From the NCBI GenBank assembly GCA_027046245.1, contig JALTZJ010000050.1, forward strand, positions 1 to 45,148: 45,148 bases of DNA, in the 5' to 3' direction. This DNA comes from Acidilobaceae archaeon. GTDB lineage: Archaea > Thermoproteota > Thermoprotei_A > Sulfolobales > Acidilobaceae. A program made the position numbers and the translations under genes. The notes beneath the pieces were generated by a model. That model was not told the DNA's origin and searched no databases. It saw only the letters and a program-made list of their open reading frames with translations. Shown in pieces: positions 16,043 through 24,691 of this stretch (its first letter is position 1; each line of letters opens with the position of its first letter).

Positions 16043-16630
16043 ATGTCTACTCCAGACGCTGAGGCCGAGAGGCTAAAGGACAGCCTCAGGAGGATGTACG
16101 GTCATGTAACACGGTTAAACAGGGTGACAATGGCTTCGCTCAAATCATGGGAGCCGCGAGACGTAAGCGACGATGTAGCCATAACAGAGGTTCTAAGAGA
16201 TAACATCGAGGTTCAGGCGACGCTGTTCATAGCCAAGTTCCAGCCCCTAGGCCCGGAGCTAGTACTCGCAAAGGCCGTGATAAGAGTAAGCTACGACCTA
16301 TATAGAATAGCAAGGTATGACCGCGAGATAATAAGGATAATAGAACTTTCAAAGGGTAGGCACAAGCCGTCGCAAAGCCTGATAGAAGTAGCTGGGCACG
16401 TCTTCAACATGGTTGACCTCGCCTTTCAAGCATTCGACAAGGGAGATAAGAGTCTATTCGAGCAAGTCAAGAACCTAGACAATCAGGTAGACGAGGCATA
16501 TCTTTCGGCGCTACGGAGGGTCTCAACCCTGGAGAGTATTGCCCCCGGCGATGCGTTAGAGCTGCTAGTGTTGAGGCACTTGGAGAGGATAGCGGATCAT
16601 AGTGTATACATAGCGGCTTCGATGCTCTAA
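16043..16630 (+). CDS. phoU: PhoU-family phosphate regulator
   Basis: A 195-residue all-helical PhoU protein. The two PhoU repeats carry the characteristic acidic/Asp motifs, seen in RVSYDLYRIARYDREI (about 95-110) and in RHLERIADHSVYIA at the C-terminus. PhoU proteins modulate Pst activity. GTG 16037 is in frame two codons earlier, but ATG 16043 has GGTGAG (16029-16034) at better spacing. It closes the pst operon, 16 bases after pstB, and is distinct from the longer AbrB-PhoU protein at 11209-12231. Confidence 0.92.
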   Translation: MSTPDAEAERLKDSLRRMYGHVTRLNRVTMASLKSWEPRDVSDDVAITEVLRDNIEVQATLFIAKFQPLGPELVLAKAVIRVSYDLYRIARYDREIIRIIELSKGRHKPSQSLIEVAGHVFNMVDLAFQAFDKGDKSLFEQVKNLDNQVDEAYLSALRRVSTLESIAPGDALELLVLRHLERIADHSVYIAASML

Positions 16631-16669
16631 CACCCCGGAGCAACTAGACCCATATAAAGGCAAGGGTGT

Positions 16670-17806
16670 ATGCTCGCCTTGGTCGAGCGCGTAGCGTTGG
16701 TTATGGACTGGCATCCAGAAAGCATAGGCGGTGTCCAGGCTCATGTTAGAGACTTGGCCTATAGGCTGAAAAAGAGGGGCAAGGAAGTTGTGATTATCTC
16801 TAGGAAGGTGGGTGCCGGCGATGTCAGGGCCCTCGAGGAGGAAGGGCATATACTGGTCAAGCCGTTGATGCCCCTCGACAGTATACTGGTGCCGCCTGAT
16901 CCTTCAAGCCTAGAGGATGCCATAAGAAGCTTTAGGCCCGATGTCGTGCATAGCCACCATATATTTACGTTGACAAGTCTAATGGCGTTGAAAGCCGCGC
17001 ATAAACTGGGTGTCGCTAGGCTAATAACTAATCATACTATACAGATAGGCTATGAAAAAGAGGAGCTATGGAGGCTCCTGAGCTTGCTGCTCCCGACGCG
17101 CTACTTCCTGAGGTACGCTCAACTAGTGGTATCGGTGAGTAAGGCGGCAGACAAACTAGTAAAGGCCATAATAGATGATGCGGTTCCTCGCCGAGTTATC
17201 CCTAATGCTGTGGATACTGACAGGTTTAGGCCGCCTGAGAGGGAGCCAGAAGAGCCCGTCGTGTTATTCGTGGGTAGGCTAGTCTATAGAAAGGGGCCTC
17301 ACGTACTCGTTCGCGCATTCAAACAAGTATCAGAGGAAGTGCCTGAGGCTAAGCTAGTGATCGTAGGTAAAGGAAGTATGGAGCCTCTTCTCAGAGCCTT
17401 AATCACGAAACTTGATTTATCAGACAAAGTAGTGCTAGCAGGGGCTATCGACGAGGAAGAAAAGCCAGCATACTATCGCTCCTCCTGGATAGTAGCTGTT
17501 CCCAGTATACTGAATGAAAGCTTCGGGATAGTAGCGCTAGAGGGCATGGCCTCTGGAAGGCCAGTAATAGCTACAAGGCATGGAGGCCTAGCGGAGGTAG
17601 TAGAGCATGGACGCACCGGCTTATTAGTAAAACCCGGTGACCATAAAGAGCTTGCAGAGGCATTGATATCGTTGCTTCAAGATGAGAATGCTAGGAGAAG
17701 GATGGGGTTGGAGGCTCGCAGGGTAGCGGAGGAACGATACAGCTGGGATGTGGTGCTAGACGCTATAACTGGGACCTACGGAGAGTTGGCAAGTAGGGGC
17801 GGATGA
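16670..17806 (+). CDS. GT4-family glycosyltransferase
   Basis: A 378-residue GT-B fold glycosyltransferase of family GT4. The N-terminal half opens with the acceptor-side motif GGVQAHVRDLA (residues 20-30) and has HSHH at about residue 95. The C-terminal half has LFVGRLVYRKGPHVL and the retaining E-x7-E donor motif NESFGIVALEGMASGRP (about 283-299). The family moves a sugar from a nucleotide donor to lipid, protein or sugar acceptors, and the resemblance to PigA-like enzymes is only general. A catataaagg TATA box lies about 20 bases before ATG 16670, and GGGTG serves as a weak ribosome site. Donor and acceptor are unknown. Confidence 0.88.
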   Translation: MLALVERVALVMDWHPESIGGVQAHVRDLAYRLKKRGKEVVIISRKVGAGDVRALEEEGHILVKPLMPLDSILVPPDPSSLEDAIRSFRPDVVHSHHIFTLTSLMALKAAHKLGVARLITNHTIQIGYEKEELWRLLSLLLPTRYFLRYAQLVVSVSKAADKLVKAIIDDAVPRRVIPNAVDTDRFRPPEREPEEPVVLFVGRLVYRKGPHVLVRAFKQVSEEVPEAKLVIVGKGSMEPLLRALITKLDLSDKVVLAGAIDEEEKPAYYRSSWIVAVPSILNESFGIVALEGMASGRPVIATRHGGLAEVVEHGRTGLLVKPGDHKELAEALISLLQDENARRRMGLEARRVAEERYSWDVVLDAITGTYGELASRGG

Positions 17807-17823
17807 GCGGGGCTAGAACCCGG

Positions 17824-17879
17824 AAGCCCCGCCACACCAAGCTACTCCTAGTACTATTGCATTGGGTGTGGCGGGGCTT
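17824..17879. repeat. Perfect 15-bp inverted repeat ahead of queC
   Basis: The arms AAGCCCCGCCACACC (17824-17838) and GGTGTGGCGGGGCTT (17865-17879) are exact reverse complements separated by 26 bases. The element sits between the glycosyltransferase stop and the queC start, about 100 bases ahead of the latter. Archaeal terminators normally depend on T-runs rather than GC hairpins, and no T-run follows, so a simple terminator is unlikely. It may be an RNA leader, a protein-binding palindrome or a small RNA. Confidence 0.6.
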
Positions 17880-17977
17880 ATGTGGAGGGTCTCAAGCGGC
17901 GACGCCCCCTTGTCGGGCCAAGGATTCACCTATTTACCTTTTCGCCCCTCCTAGGCGTGTCGGTGTGGTGCTGCGGT

Positions 17978-18811
17978 ATGCCGGCGCCGGTCGTTGCTAA
18001 GCCCTGCAGGGCTGTAGCTATAGTGAGCGGCGGGCCTGACAGTTTTGGGTATATGCTTCGCTGGCTCGAGAGGGGTTGTGATGTTCATGCGTTGAGCTTT
18101 ATCTACGGGCAGAAGGCTCCTAAGGAGGTTGAGGTGGCTTCTAAGCTCATAGCGAAAGTTAATGAGTTGGCTGCCAGTAAGGGTTGGGGCAGGGTAGTGG
18201 AGCATAAGATCCTCGATATTAGTTTTATGAAGGACTTGTGGCGTGGAACACAGTTAACCGATGAGCAGGTGGAAGTTGAAGGGGAGTATGAGCCTAGCGT
18301 AGTGGTTCCAATAAGGAACGTTGTCATGCTTAGCATAGCTGCAGCTTATGCTTACACCGTGAAGCAGATGCACGGAGGCCATGTGTACGTAGTCTACGGG
18401 GCACACGCGGACGATATTAAGCCTAGGCTGGACACTGGGGAGCCTATGTACCCGGATTGCAGCCCGGAGTGCATAGAGGCGCTACAAACGGCGTTCAGGG
18501 TGTGCCACGAGAGGGCAGCTAGGACCCTTGAAGTATGGAGCTGGAGCAGGGAAGGCTTTGGCAAGAGTGATGGCCTAAAAGCGACATATAGCACGGTGGG
18601 CGACCTAATCTATGAGACCTGGAGCTGTTATCTCAACGGGAAATACCACTGCGGCAAGTGCGAGAGCTGCAGGAACAGGCACCGCGGCTTCCTAAGGGCA
18701 GGCCTGCCGGACTGTACTAAGTATGAGCACCCACCGGGTGATCCCAAGGAATTCGAGAGGATAGGAGACTACTACGTGCATAAGAGCTGCCTGGAGGCGG
18801 GGAAGAAGTGA
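17978..18811 (+). CDS. queC: 7-cyano-7-deazaguanine (preQ0) synthase, QueC type
   Basis: ATP-dependent conversion of 7-carboxy-7-deazaguanine to preQ0, the precursor of archaeosine in tRNA. The 277-residue protein has the PP-loop SGGPDS (residues 17-22), an SFIYGQKAP strand and the zinc site C217, C225, C228 and C231 (CGKCESC). The frame extends upstream to 17882, but the added 32 residues look unlike the family, whereas ATG 17978 begins just before the PP-loop and has GGTG at about 7 bases. The stop overlaps the next gene (GTGA), which encodes the QueF-like enzyme using the product. A preceding inverted repeat is listed separately. Confidence 0.93.
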   Translation: MPAPVVAKPCRAVAIVSGGPDSFGYMLRWLERGCDVHALSFIYGQKAPKEVEVASKLIAKVNELAASKGWGRVVEHKILDISFMKDLWRGTQLTDEQVEVEGEYEPSVVVPIRNVVMLSIAAAYAYTVKQMHGGHVYVVYGAHADDIKPRLDTGEPMYPDCSPECIEALQTAFRVCHERAARTLEVWSWSREGFGKSDGLKATYSTVGDLIYETWSCYLNGKYHCGKCESCRNRHRGFLRAGLPDCTKYEHPPGDPKEFERIGDYYVHKSCLEAGKK

Positions 18812-19149
18812 GGCCCGAGAGCTTCCAGTGCCCTAGGGGGATACACGTAACATTAGAAGCGCATGTAAGGTCTAGGTGCCCCTTCACCGACGCCCCAGAC
18901 AGCTACGACGTTCAGATAGAATACATATCGGGGGGACTATGTATAGAGGCACATAGCCTCCAAGAGTACCTAGACAGCTTCAAGGATCAAAGGATAAGCC
19001 AGGAAGAGCTAACAGCCAGGATAAACGAGGACCTCAAAAAACTCATAGAACCCGACGTGATATGCACAAGGCTAACCGGAACCCATGGAAGCATTGCCAT
19101 AACTACAGAGGTATGCGGCGAAGCAAACCCCGGAATACAGCCGGTCTAG
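18808..19149 (+). CDS. QueF-like amidinotransferase for archaeosine synthesis
   Basis: A 113-residue tunnelling-fold protein related to bacterial QueF. The catalytic pair is visible: C24 and D31 in RCPFTDAPD, the same seven-residue spacing as Cys55 and Asp62 of the Bacillus nitrile reductase. The NADPH-binding segment of QueF (E-S/Y-K-S/A-x-K type) is not conserved; the corresponding place reads [16 protein letters not shown]. This is the pattern of QueF-like enzymes, which in crenarchaea convert preQ0 in tRNA to archaeosine with ammonia. The GTG start at 18808 overlaps the queC stop, so the two are translated together. Confidence 0.85.
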   Translation: MRPESFQCPRGIHVTLEAHVRSRCPFTDAPDSYDVQIEYISGGLCIEAHSLQEYLDSFKDQRISQEELTARINEDLKKLIEPDVICTRLTGTHGSIAITTEVCGEANPGIQPV

Positions 19150-19162
19150 GCCCCTCCAAGCC

Positions 19163-20176
19163 TCACCGGGGCACCCAATCCCATAACCCCGGTATATCCT
19201 TAGCCTCCCTACAGGTACTCCTAGTAACAGGATTCCAAACCTCGCCCTTCTCAAGGTAGAAGCGAGCCTGCCTCGCAGCCAGAACGGAGGTCATACGGCT
19301 GCTGAGCCCGCTGTAGCCAGCGAAGTGAGGCGATAACAGGGCTTGGCCAGCGTAATCTAGTAGCCTGCTATCCCGGGGTAAAGGCTCCTCCCAGTAAACG
19401 TCAAGGGCAACTCTCACGTCCTTGCGCTCCTCTAGTAGAGTCTCGATCGCTCCATCCTCGACGACACGGCCACGACCCACATTTACTAGGACGGCTCCTT
19501 CAGGGAGAAGCCTTAAATAGTCGAGCTTAATTAAACCCTCAGTATCCCTAGTCAAGGGCAACGCTATGAATACTACCCTAGACTCTGAGAAGAGCCGCTC
19601 CAGGCTGGCGGGCTCCAGTAACAGGAGCAACTCGAGCTCTGGCTTCCTCCGCCTACTCCAATAAAGTATCCTAGAAGCTCCCATCATCCTGGAGTAGAAA
19701 GCTAGCAACGAGCCTATTCTGCCCAAACCCACAATACCGACAGTAGCTCCACGCAAGAGAAAACCTCTCAAGTGAGTGGGAAACCCGCTCCACTCACCCC
19801 CAGCAACTAGGTAATGACCTTCGAGGACGCGCTTAGCCTGAACGATAGCCATACCCAAAGCGTGCTCTGCAACGCTGAATGCTATAGCTTCGGGCTGATT
19901 AGCAACACAGATGCCAAGATCCTCAGCAGCCTCAACATCGATATGGTCGTAACCGCTACTACGCGTAACTACAAGCTCTAGAGACCCACCACTAGCTTCA
20001 AGAACCTCGCGGTCAACCTTGACGAAACCAGCGATAAGGACACGGGCACCCCTCACAGCCTCCAGAAGGCGCTCGCGGCCACCAGAACCCTCAACAACAA
20101 CAGCGATATCCTCGAGAACGCGTCGAGCATCTCCAGGCAAAGGAGGAAACACGGCAACCCGGCCCAGCAATACCAC
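19163..20176 (-). CDS. D-isomer 2-hydroxyacid dehydrogenase
   Basis: A 337-residue NAD(P)-dependent dehydrogenase of the SerA/GyaR superfamily. The Rossmann motif is GIVGLGRIG (about residues 147-155). The catalytic triad is present: Arg in NVGRGRVVEDGA, Glu in DVYWEEPLP and His in LSPHFAGYSG. Residues VTRSSGYDHIDVEAA match the substrate-side motif. The substrate may be glyoxylate, hydroxypyruvate, phosphoglycerate or another 2-oxoacid, and no ACT domain is present. Start at ATG 20176; tail-to-tail with the QueF-like gene, 13 bases apart. Confidence 0.9.
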   Translation of the reverse strand: MVLLGRVAVFPPLPGDARRVLEDIAVVVEGSGGRERLLEAVRGARVLIAGFVKVDREVLEASGGSLELVVTRSSGYDHIDVEAAEDLGICVANQPEAIAFSVAEHALGMAIVQAKRVLEGHYLVAGGEWSGFPTHLRGFLLRGATVGIVGLGRIGSLLAFYSRMMGASRILYWSRRRKPELELLLLLEPASLERLFSESRVVFIALPLTRDTEGLIKLDYLRLLPEGAVLVNVGRGRVVEDGAIETLLEERKDVRVALDVYWEEPLPRDSRLLDYAGQALLSPHFAGYSGLSSRMTSVLAARQARFYLEKGEVWNPVTRSTCREAKDIPGLWDWVPR

Positions 20177-20250
20177 ACACCCAATACCAATATCGCTAGC
20201 AGTGCAGCGGAGAAACTAATAGGGAAGAGGGAATTACTAGCTTTACAGAG

Positions 20251-21207
20251 CTAAGAAGAGGAAGACTCAATTGCTACACCATGCGCGCGAAGGACCCTCT
20301 CAGCCTCCTCAACTGGAATCTCCCTCAGACTCGTGATACCTTCGTTACCTACTTCTCCAAGTAGGGCAACATTGTCAGCCAGCACCACCAGCATAGGTTT
20401 CGCTTCTTTGTAGCTGCGGGAAAAGATTTTTATAATCCTTAGAAAGATATAAGCTATAATATCAAGTAACGTCCATACTATCGACATGAAAGCTACAATT
20501 AGACCTATAAATATGTATCCCGCGATAAAATAGTGGCTTACCAATATTAATGTACCTCGTATTATATCACTTTCTTCGTAGAGAAATAAAACTGTGTCAT
20601 TAATGTATTGCGTTAATTCTGAAATAAATAAAAATAAATACGGCTCAAGCCAAGCTAATAATTCATTTAATTCATTTTTCTGTACTTCAACAAGGTACCT
20701 ATAATTATTTATTATAGATGTAGATAAAAACTCGAAATTAGTCACAAGTGGGAATCCTATTAATGTCGGAAATACATAATAAGAAATAATGTATGAAATG
20801 AGAGATGGATTACGTTTTTTCCGAGTTAAATAAGATCTCTTAGTTAAGCCGAATAAAATTAAATCCAGAATCAGAGAAAGACCTACATACACTGCTCTCA
20901 TTAATTCAACGAAGTTTCTACTATATAACTTTAAAAGAATAAAGGGTAAAAATGGAAGCAAATTAACAGTATTAACTATATTATTTAATACAGTTGATTT
21001 AACTTGTTCTTTATATGATGTTGTGCATTGTTTGTTTTCCTCGGATGTAAATGACAACACTTTAACATTAATATTATTAGATAAAGTAAGGCGTGTAAGC
21101 CACTTGCAGAGGTTTTCTGGTATAATGTCGGAGACCACTATGATCTTATTTCTTGCTCGTGTGAGGGCGTTGAATAGCTTTAAGTTAGCACGTGTTTGTC
21201 TTTCCAT
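20251..21207 (-). CDS. AT-rich orphan membrane protein
   Basis: A 318-residue protein that I do not recognise. Residues 1-55 are soluble, and ARNKIIVVSDIIPENLCKW with VKVLSF resembles the first strands of phospholipase-D-fold proteins, though no HKD motif is present. Hydrophobic segments follow at about 83-97, 105-122, 143-160 and 195-205, with a pair at about 232-258. A soluble acidic C-terminus ends in ESSSS. Most of the gene is clearly richer in A and T than its neighbours and uses many Ile, Asn and Lys codons ending in A/T, while the C-terminal 45 residues return to the local composition. That suggests acquired DNA. Strength of evidence: an intact long frame only. Confidence 0.65.
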   Translation of the reverse strand: MERQTRANLKLFNALTRARNKIIVVSDIIPENLCKWLTRLTLSNNINVKVLSFTSEENKQCTTSYKEQVKSTVLNNIVNTVNLLPFLPFILLKLYSRNFVELMRAVYVGLSLILDLILFGLTKRSYLTRKKRNPSLISYIISYYVFPTLIGFPLVTNFEFLSTSIINNYRYLVEVQKNELNELLAWLEPYLFLFISELTQYINDTVLFLYEESDIIRGTLILVSHYFIAGYIFIGLIVAFMSIVWTLLDIIAYIFLRIIKIFSRSYKEAKPMLVVLADNVALLGEVGNEGITSLREIPVEEAERVLRAHGVAIESSSS

Positions 21208-21286
21208 GGCTCTGATATCCCTAGTTATCCTAATTTAGGCGGGTCACTGTTTTATTTATTATTAGTTGTGACTTGTAATGATTTCG

Positions 21287-24238
21287 TCATATGTGGCAGG
21301 TCTTACAGGTGCTGTTCTCGGTTAGTTCTACTACTACTTCGTTTCCGCTTCTTTCTTCTTTTACCTCGAATACTTGTTTTAGTTTAGGGTCCCTGCGCAG
21401 CTCTCTCTCGCTTAGCTTCTTTTTGGGTAGGGCCATTCCTAGCTTTCGCTTGCGCTCTTTCTTCTTTAGTAGCTTTGCTTGTCCTTGTCCGGCCTCGCCG
21501 CCGAAGACTATGACTTGGCGGCCCTTGCTCTCGTCCCTGTAGACCGTGATGCCCTTGAGGCCTCCGAGCCATGCTAGCAGGTAGGCTGTCTCCACGTCCT
21601 CGGGCCTCGCCTCCCTCGGCAGGTTCACGGTCTTGCTTATCGCCTGGTCGACGTAGAGCTGGGCCGCGACCTGGTGGGCTAGGTGGTACCATAGTGGGAA
21701 GTCCATGCTCGTAGCGTACTTCCTCGCGAGCCCTGCGACTCCGGCTATGAACGGTTCGGGCGCCCCCTCCTCTTCTAGGCGCTTGGCTAGGCGCTGGAGA
21801 GCCCAGCGCAGGCTACCCTTACTCCTCCTAACCTCCTCGTATACTAGCTCAACGTGCCTTCTCTCAGCGCCGGTACGCTTGGCTAGCTCGAGTAGGTCGT
21901 CCCTGAACTTTCTCACGACCTCTATGAAGGTGCCCACCGCGACCTGCCTCAGGTAGACAAGGGCGAAGTACGGCTCTATCCCGCTACTCGTGCCAGCAAT
22001 AATGCTTATCGTGCCCGTCGGAGCCACCGTAGTCGTCACAGTGTTCCTCGGCGCCCGAGCACCGAGGGCCCTACCGTACTCAACCAGTAGCCTCCAGGCG
22101 TCGCTCGGCCTGTAGAGGGCTAGGCTCCACAGGTGCCTCGGGCTGTGGACAGCCTTGATTCCCAGCCTGGGGGCCTCCTCCGCTAGCTCCCTAGTCAAGC
22201 CGAAGGCCTCCCTAGCGACCCTCTCTAGGGTCTCCATGCTTACTAGGCGCAGGCTCCCGTCCCTCTCGACCCTCAGATTCGAGCCTCCCCTTAGACTATT
22301 GACAACGCTCTCCGGCACATCAACATCATGGTACTTCACCTTCACCCAGCCATCACTGAACCTCAGCACTCTAGAGGCCTTCAACAGGGCGGGCGTGTGA
22401 ATCTCGACCAGCTCCTCCGGGCTAGCCTTCTCGACGCACTCCATCCTGCGCCAGTCGAAGCGGCGGCACTCGAAGGCAGGGGCATGACCTAGCCTAGCCG
22501 CCATCTCCCAGCTACGCTTCCAGCTGAACACCTCGAGTCCCGCCATAACAATCAAGGTGAAAGCCACGGCCTCGTCACTGTCATACGGGAAGCCTAGCGA
22601 CGCAAGCGCATCCGCAAGCCCCATGATGCCCAGGCCAACCTTCCTAGTAAACCTGTTAGCCATTTCCTGTCGCTCATCCGGGTGCCTGTTAAAGTCGATG
22701 ACAGCGTCTAAAGCCTCAGTGAATAACTCGACGTCGTGAGCAAACGATTCAACATCGAACCTCCCATCAGCAGCATACTTATCCACACTAATACTACCAA
22801 GATTACAGCTCTCAAAGGGATAGAGAGGCTGCTCTCCGCAGGGGTTGGTTGCGGTTACTACGCCTAGCCAGGGTGTTGGGTTCCATTTGCTGTGGTTGTC
22901 TACTAGGTAGAGGCCTGGGTCTCCCCCGCCCCACGCTGCCTCAACTATCTCCCGCCAGAGCTGCTTAGCCTTGATGCGCCATGTGTGCACGTTCTTCTGG
23001 CTCGGGTCCGGCTTGAAGCCCTGTGCCTCTGCCTGCTCTCTGAGGGCTTTCAGGGCCTTGGGAAGCGCTTCTTCCGCTACGTCCTCGTATATATTTAGGT
23101 AGGGGTTCTTGAGTAGCCAGGGGTGTTTTTCTAGTAGCTCGCCTAGCCTGCCCAGCCCGGTCGCCTTGGAGACGCTGTAGTGTATCCTGTAGACTTCTCC
23201 GTCCAAGGTGTGCCTCGGGTTTATGAACCACCAGTCCCCGTCTCTCAGAACCGCCTCCATGAAGGCGTCGTTAACGCCCACGCTTATGTTGAAGTTGGTG
23301 AGGTTGGCGTCCTGTAGCGGGGGCTTCTTAGCCTGAATGAACCCAGCGTCCTCCACGGTCCACCAGCCGCTCCTGGCGAGCCTCTCAACCTCCTCCCTCA
23401 GCTCACCGGGCACCTCGTAGCTCTCCTCCTCAAGCTCGTCCAGTAGCTTCTTGAAGGCGTCTATGAGGCCCTGGAGCTGTGGGGGCAGGCTGTTTCTGAG
23501 GGCGGCGTAGCCGTCGAAGCCTGGCGTGTAGATGTCGGGGTGCCACACGTGCATTATCCCCATGTTGGCGCCCCTGCGCTTCCCGCCCTGCTTGACCAGC
23601 TCGGTTACAGTGTCGTAGAGGCGCATGAAGCTTAGGGGCCCGCTGCTGTAGCCGCTAGTCCCTTTGACTATGTCCCAGCGGGGCCTGAGCTCGCTGAAGC
23701 TGAAGCCCTGGCCGCCGCCCCACTTGAAGGTTAGGGCCTGAACGGTTGCAGCATCCATTATCGCCTCCATATCGTCGTAGACGGGAGTGACGTAGCACGC
23801 GCTCAGGGTGCCCCTAGCGCCGTCAACGTACATGTTGAAGAGCGTGGGGCTGTTGAACATGAAGCGCCTCTCCACAAGCCTCCTGTAGAGAGCCTCCGGG
23901 TCTAGCCTGGCAGAGAAGCCCTCCGCTACCCTGCGCATAACCATGCTAGGTGTTTCCAGGTAGAGGCCCCTCTCGTCCCTACTCATGTACCTTGCCATCA
24001 GCACTCTTATCGCGTTGTAGGTGAAGCCCCAGTCGTCATCGCACACCTCGCCCTTCATTACGCAATCGGGCACCGGGGCGAGGAAGCCTCCGTTTAGCGC
24101 CCTATCCCTGCCCCTCCTAGCCTCGGCGACCTGCCTGTAGATGCGATGGAGAAGGCTACGCTTAGCCTCAGCCTCCGCCTCGGGCCTAACAACGCTCTCC
24201 CTAATCTTCTCAAGCTCGAACACGTCACCGCTCAACAC
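21287..24238 (-). CDS. nrdJ: Adenosylcobalamin-dependent ribonucleotide reductase (class II)
   Basis: Makes deoxyribonucleotides using adenosylcobalamin. Numbered from the longest frame (24310), motifs include FNSPTLFNMY, the redox cysteine in SACYVTP (about 171), the active-site NPCGEQ (488-493), a loop with SGIEPYFALVY and the C-terminal reducing pair CKTC (1002-1005). A basic Lys/Arg-rich linker precedes that tail. No intein is apparent. The frame opens at 24310, but a minus-strand TATA-like GTGTATAG at about 24303-24310 would put transcription start inside it. The GGGGTGA at about 24241-24247 favours GTG 24238 or TTG 24235 as the start. It stands alone. Confidence 0.93.
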   Translation of the reverse strand: MLSGDVFELEKIRESVVRPEAEAEAKRSLLHRIYRQVAEARRGRDRALNGGFLAPVPDCVMKGEVCDDDWGFTYNAIRVLMARYMSRDERGLYLETPSMVMRRVAEGFSARLDPEALYRRLVERRFMFNSPTLFNMYVDGARGTLSACYVTPVYDDMEAIMDAATVQALTFKWGGGQGFSFSELRPRWDIVKGTSGYSSGPLSFMRLYDTVTELVKQGGKRRGANMGIMHVWHPDIYTPGFDGYAALRNSLPPQLQGLIDAFKKLLDELEEESYEVPGELREEVERLARSGWWTVEDAGFIQAKKPPLQDANLTNFNISVGVNDAFMEAVLRDGDWWFINPRHTLDGEVYRIHYSVSKATGLGRLGELLEKHPWLLKNPYLNIYEDVAEEALPKALKALREQAEAQGFKPDPSQKNVHTWRIKAKQLWREIVEAAWGGGDPGLYLVDNHSKWNPTPWLGVVTATNPCGEQPLYPFESCNLGSISVDKYAADGRFDVESFAHDVELFTEALDAVIDFNRHPDERQEMANRFTRKVGLGIMGLADALASLGFPYDSDEAVAFTLIVMAGLEVFSWKRSWEMAARLGHAPAFECRRFDWRRMECVEKASPEELVEIHTPALLKASRVLRFSDGWVKVKYHDVDVPESVVNSLRGGSNLRVERDGSLRLVSMETLERVAREAFGLTRELAEEAPRLGIKAVHSPRHLWSLALYRPSDAWRLLVEYGRALGARAPRNTVTTTVAPTGTISIIAGTSSGIEPYFALVYLRQVAVGTFIEVVRKFRDDLLELAKRTGAERRHVELVYEEVRRSKGSLRWALQRLAKRLEEEGAPEPFIAGVAGLARKYATSMDFPLWYHLAHQVAAQLYVDQAISKTVNLPREARPEDVETAYLLAWLGGLKGITVYRDESKGRQVIVFGGEAGQGQAKLLKKKERKRKLGMALPKKKLSERELRRDPKLKQVFEVKEERSGNEVVVELTENSTCKTCHI

Positions 24239-24288
24239 ATTCACCCCTTTTTTACCATTGGTATTGATTATTATGCGTCCACCCGGGG

Positions 24289-24304
24289 AGGGGTGGTCAC
24301 CCCT
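24289..24304. promoter_or_regulatory. Palindrome at the nrdJ promoter
   Basis: AGGGGTG-GT-CACCCCT is a palindrome with 7-bp arms just downstream of the TATA-like element facing nrdJ. It overlaps the region where transcription would begin if the start codon is 24238 or 24235. That position suits a repressor operator. If translation really begins at 24310 it would instead be coding sequence. Confidence 0.35.
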
Positions 24305-24310
24305 ATACAC

Positions 24311-24691
24311 TATTGTCGCTGCTAGGCACAGGAGCTTTCGCCCGCAGTAATCCGTGGGTACTCACCAGCGTTAGTGCAGTGATCATACACGGTCAACACC
24401 GGCATTGACGTTTCCGGGAGCCGCCCGTTCTTTGTCTGCACTCTTAGCCCCGTGATAGTATAAGTGGAGTAGTACGGTCTATCTTGCGCTCTATAGGAGC
24501 GAAAGCCGGTAGAGGGGTGAGGGTATCAATGTTTTCAGCCCCCGAAAGTATTATTGCTGAGTCTTTTCTAGTCTCGCGGTTTCTAGCGTAACTCCAATTT
24601 ACTTACTAGTGTATATACTAGGGGCGGATTTAAAGCGTAGCTTCCGCGACTCATTTACCTATTATAGTGTTACTACGGCTAGTGTCTATAT
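24311..24691. other. 380-base divergent intergenic region
   Basis: Between nrdJ and the zinc protein. The right part has two plus-strand TATA-like elements (gtatatac at about 24610-24617 and gatttaaag at about 24628-24636). The latter predicts a start near 24657 and a leader of about 35 bases for the 24692 gene. The centre (24330-24560) is of normal base composition, with short local pairings such as CGCTC/GAGCG, but nothing that I can call an RNA gene. No protein frame with a family signature is visible. Confidence 0.45.

Noticed and set aside
17882-17977. N-terminal extension of queC
   Set aside because: It shows no similarity to the QueC family. The PP-loop follows closely after ATG 17978, which has a ribosome site.
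17803-18000. A 65-codon frame between the glycosyltransferase and queC
   Set aside because: It overlaps queC in another frame, spans the inverted repeat and has no family signature.
21287-24238. An intein in the ribonucleotide reductase
   Set aside because: The frame reads through the expected motifs with no splice-junction C...HN pattern or homing-endonuclease block; the length is explained by family variation.
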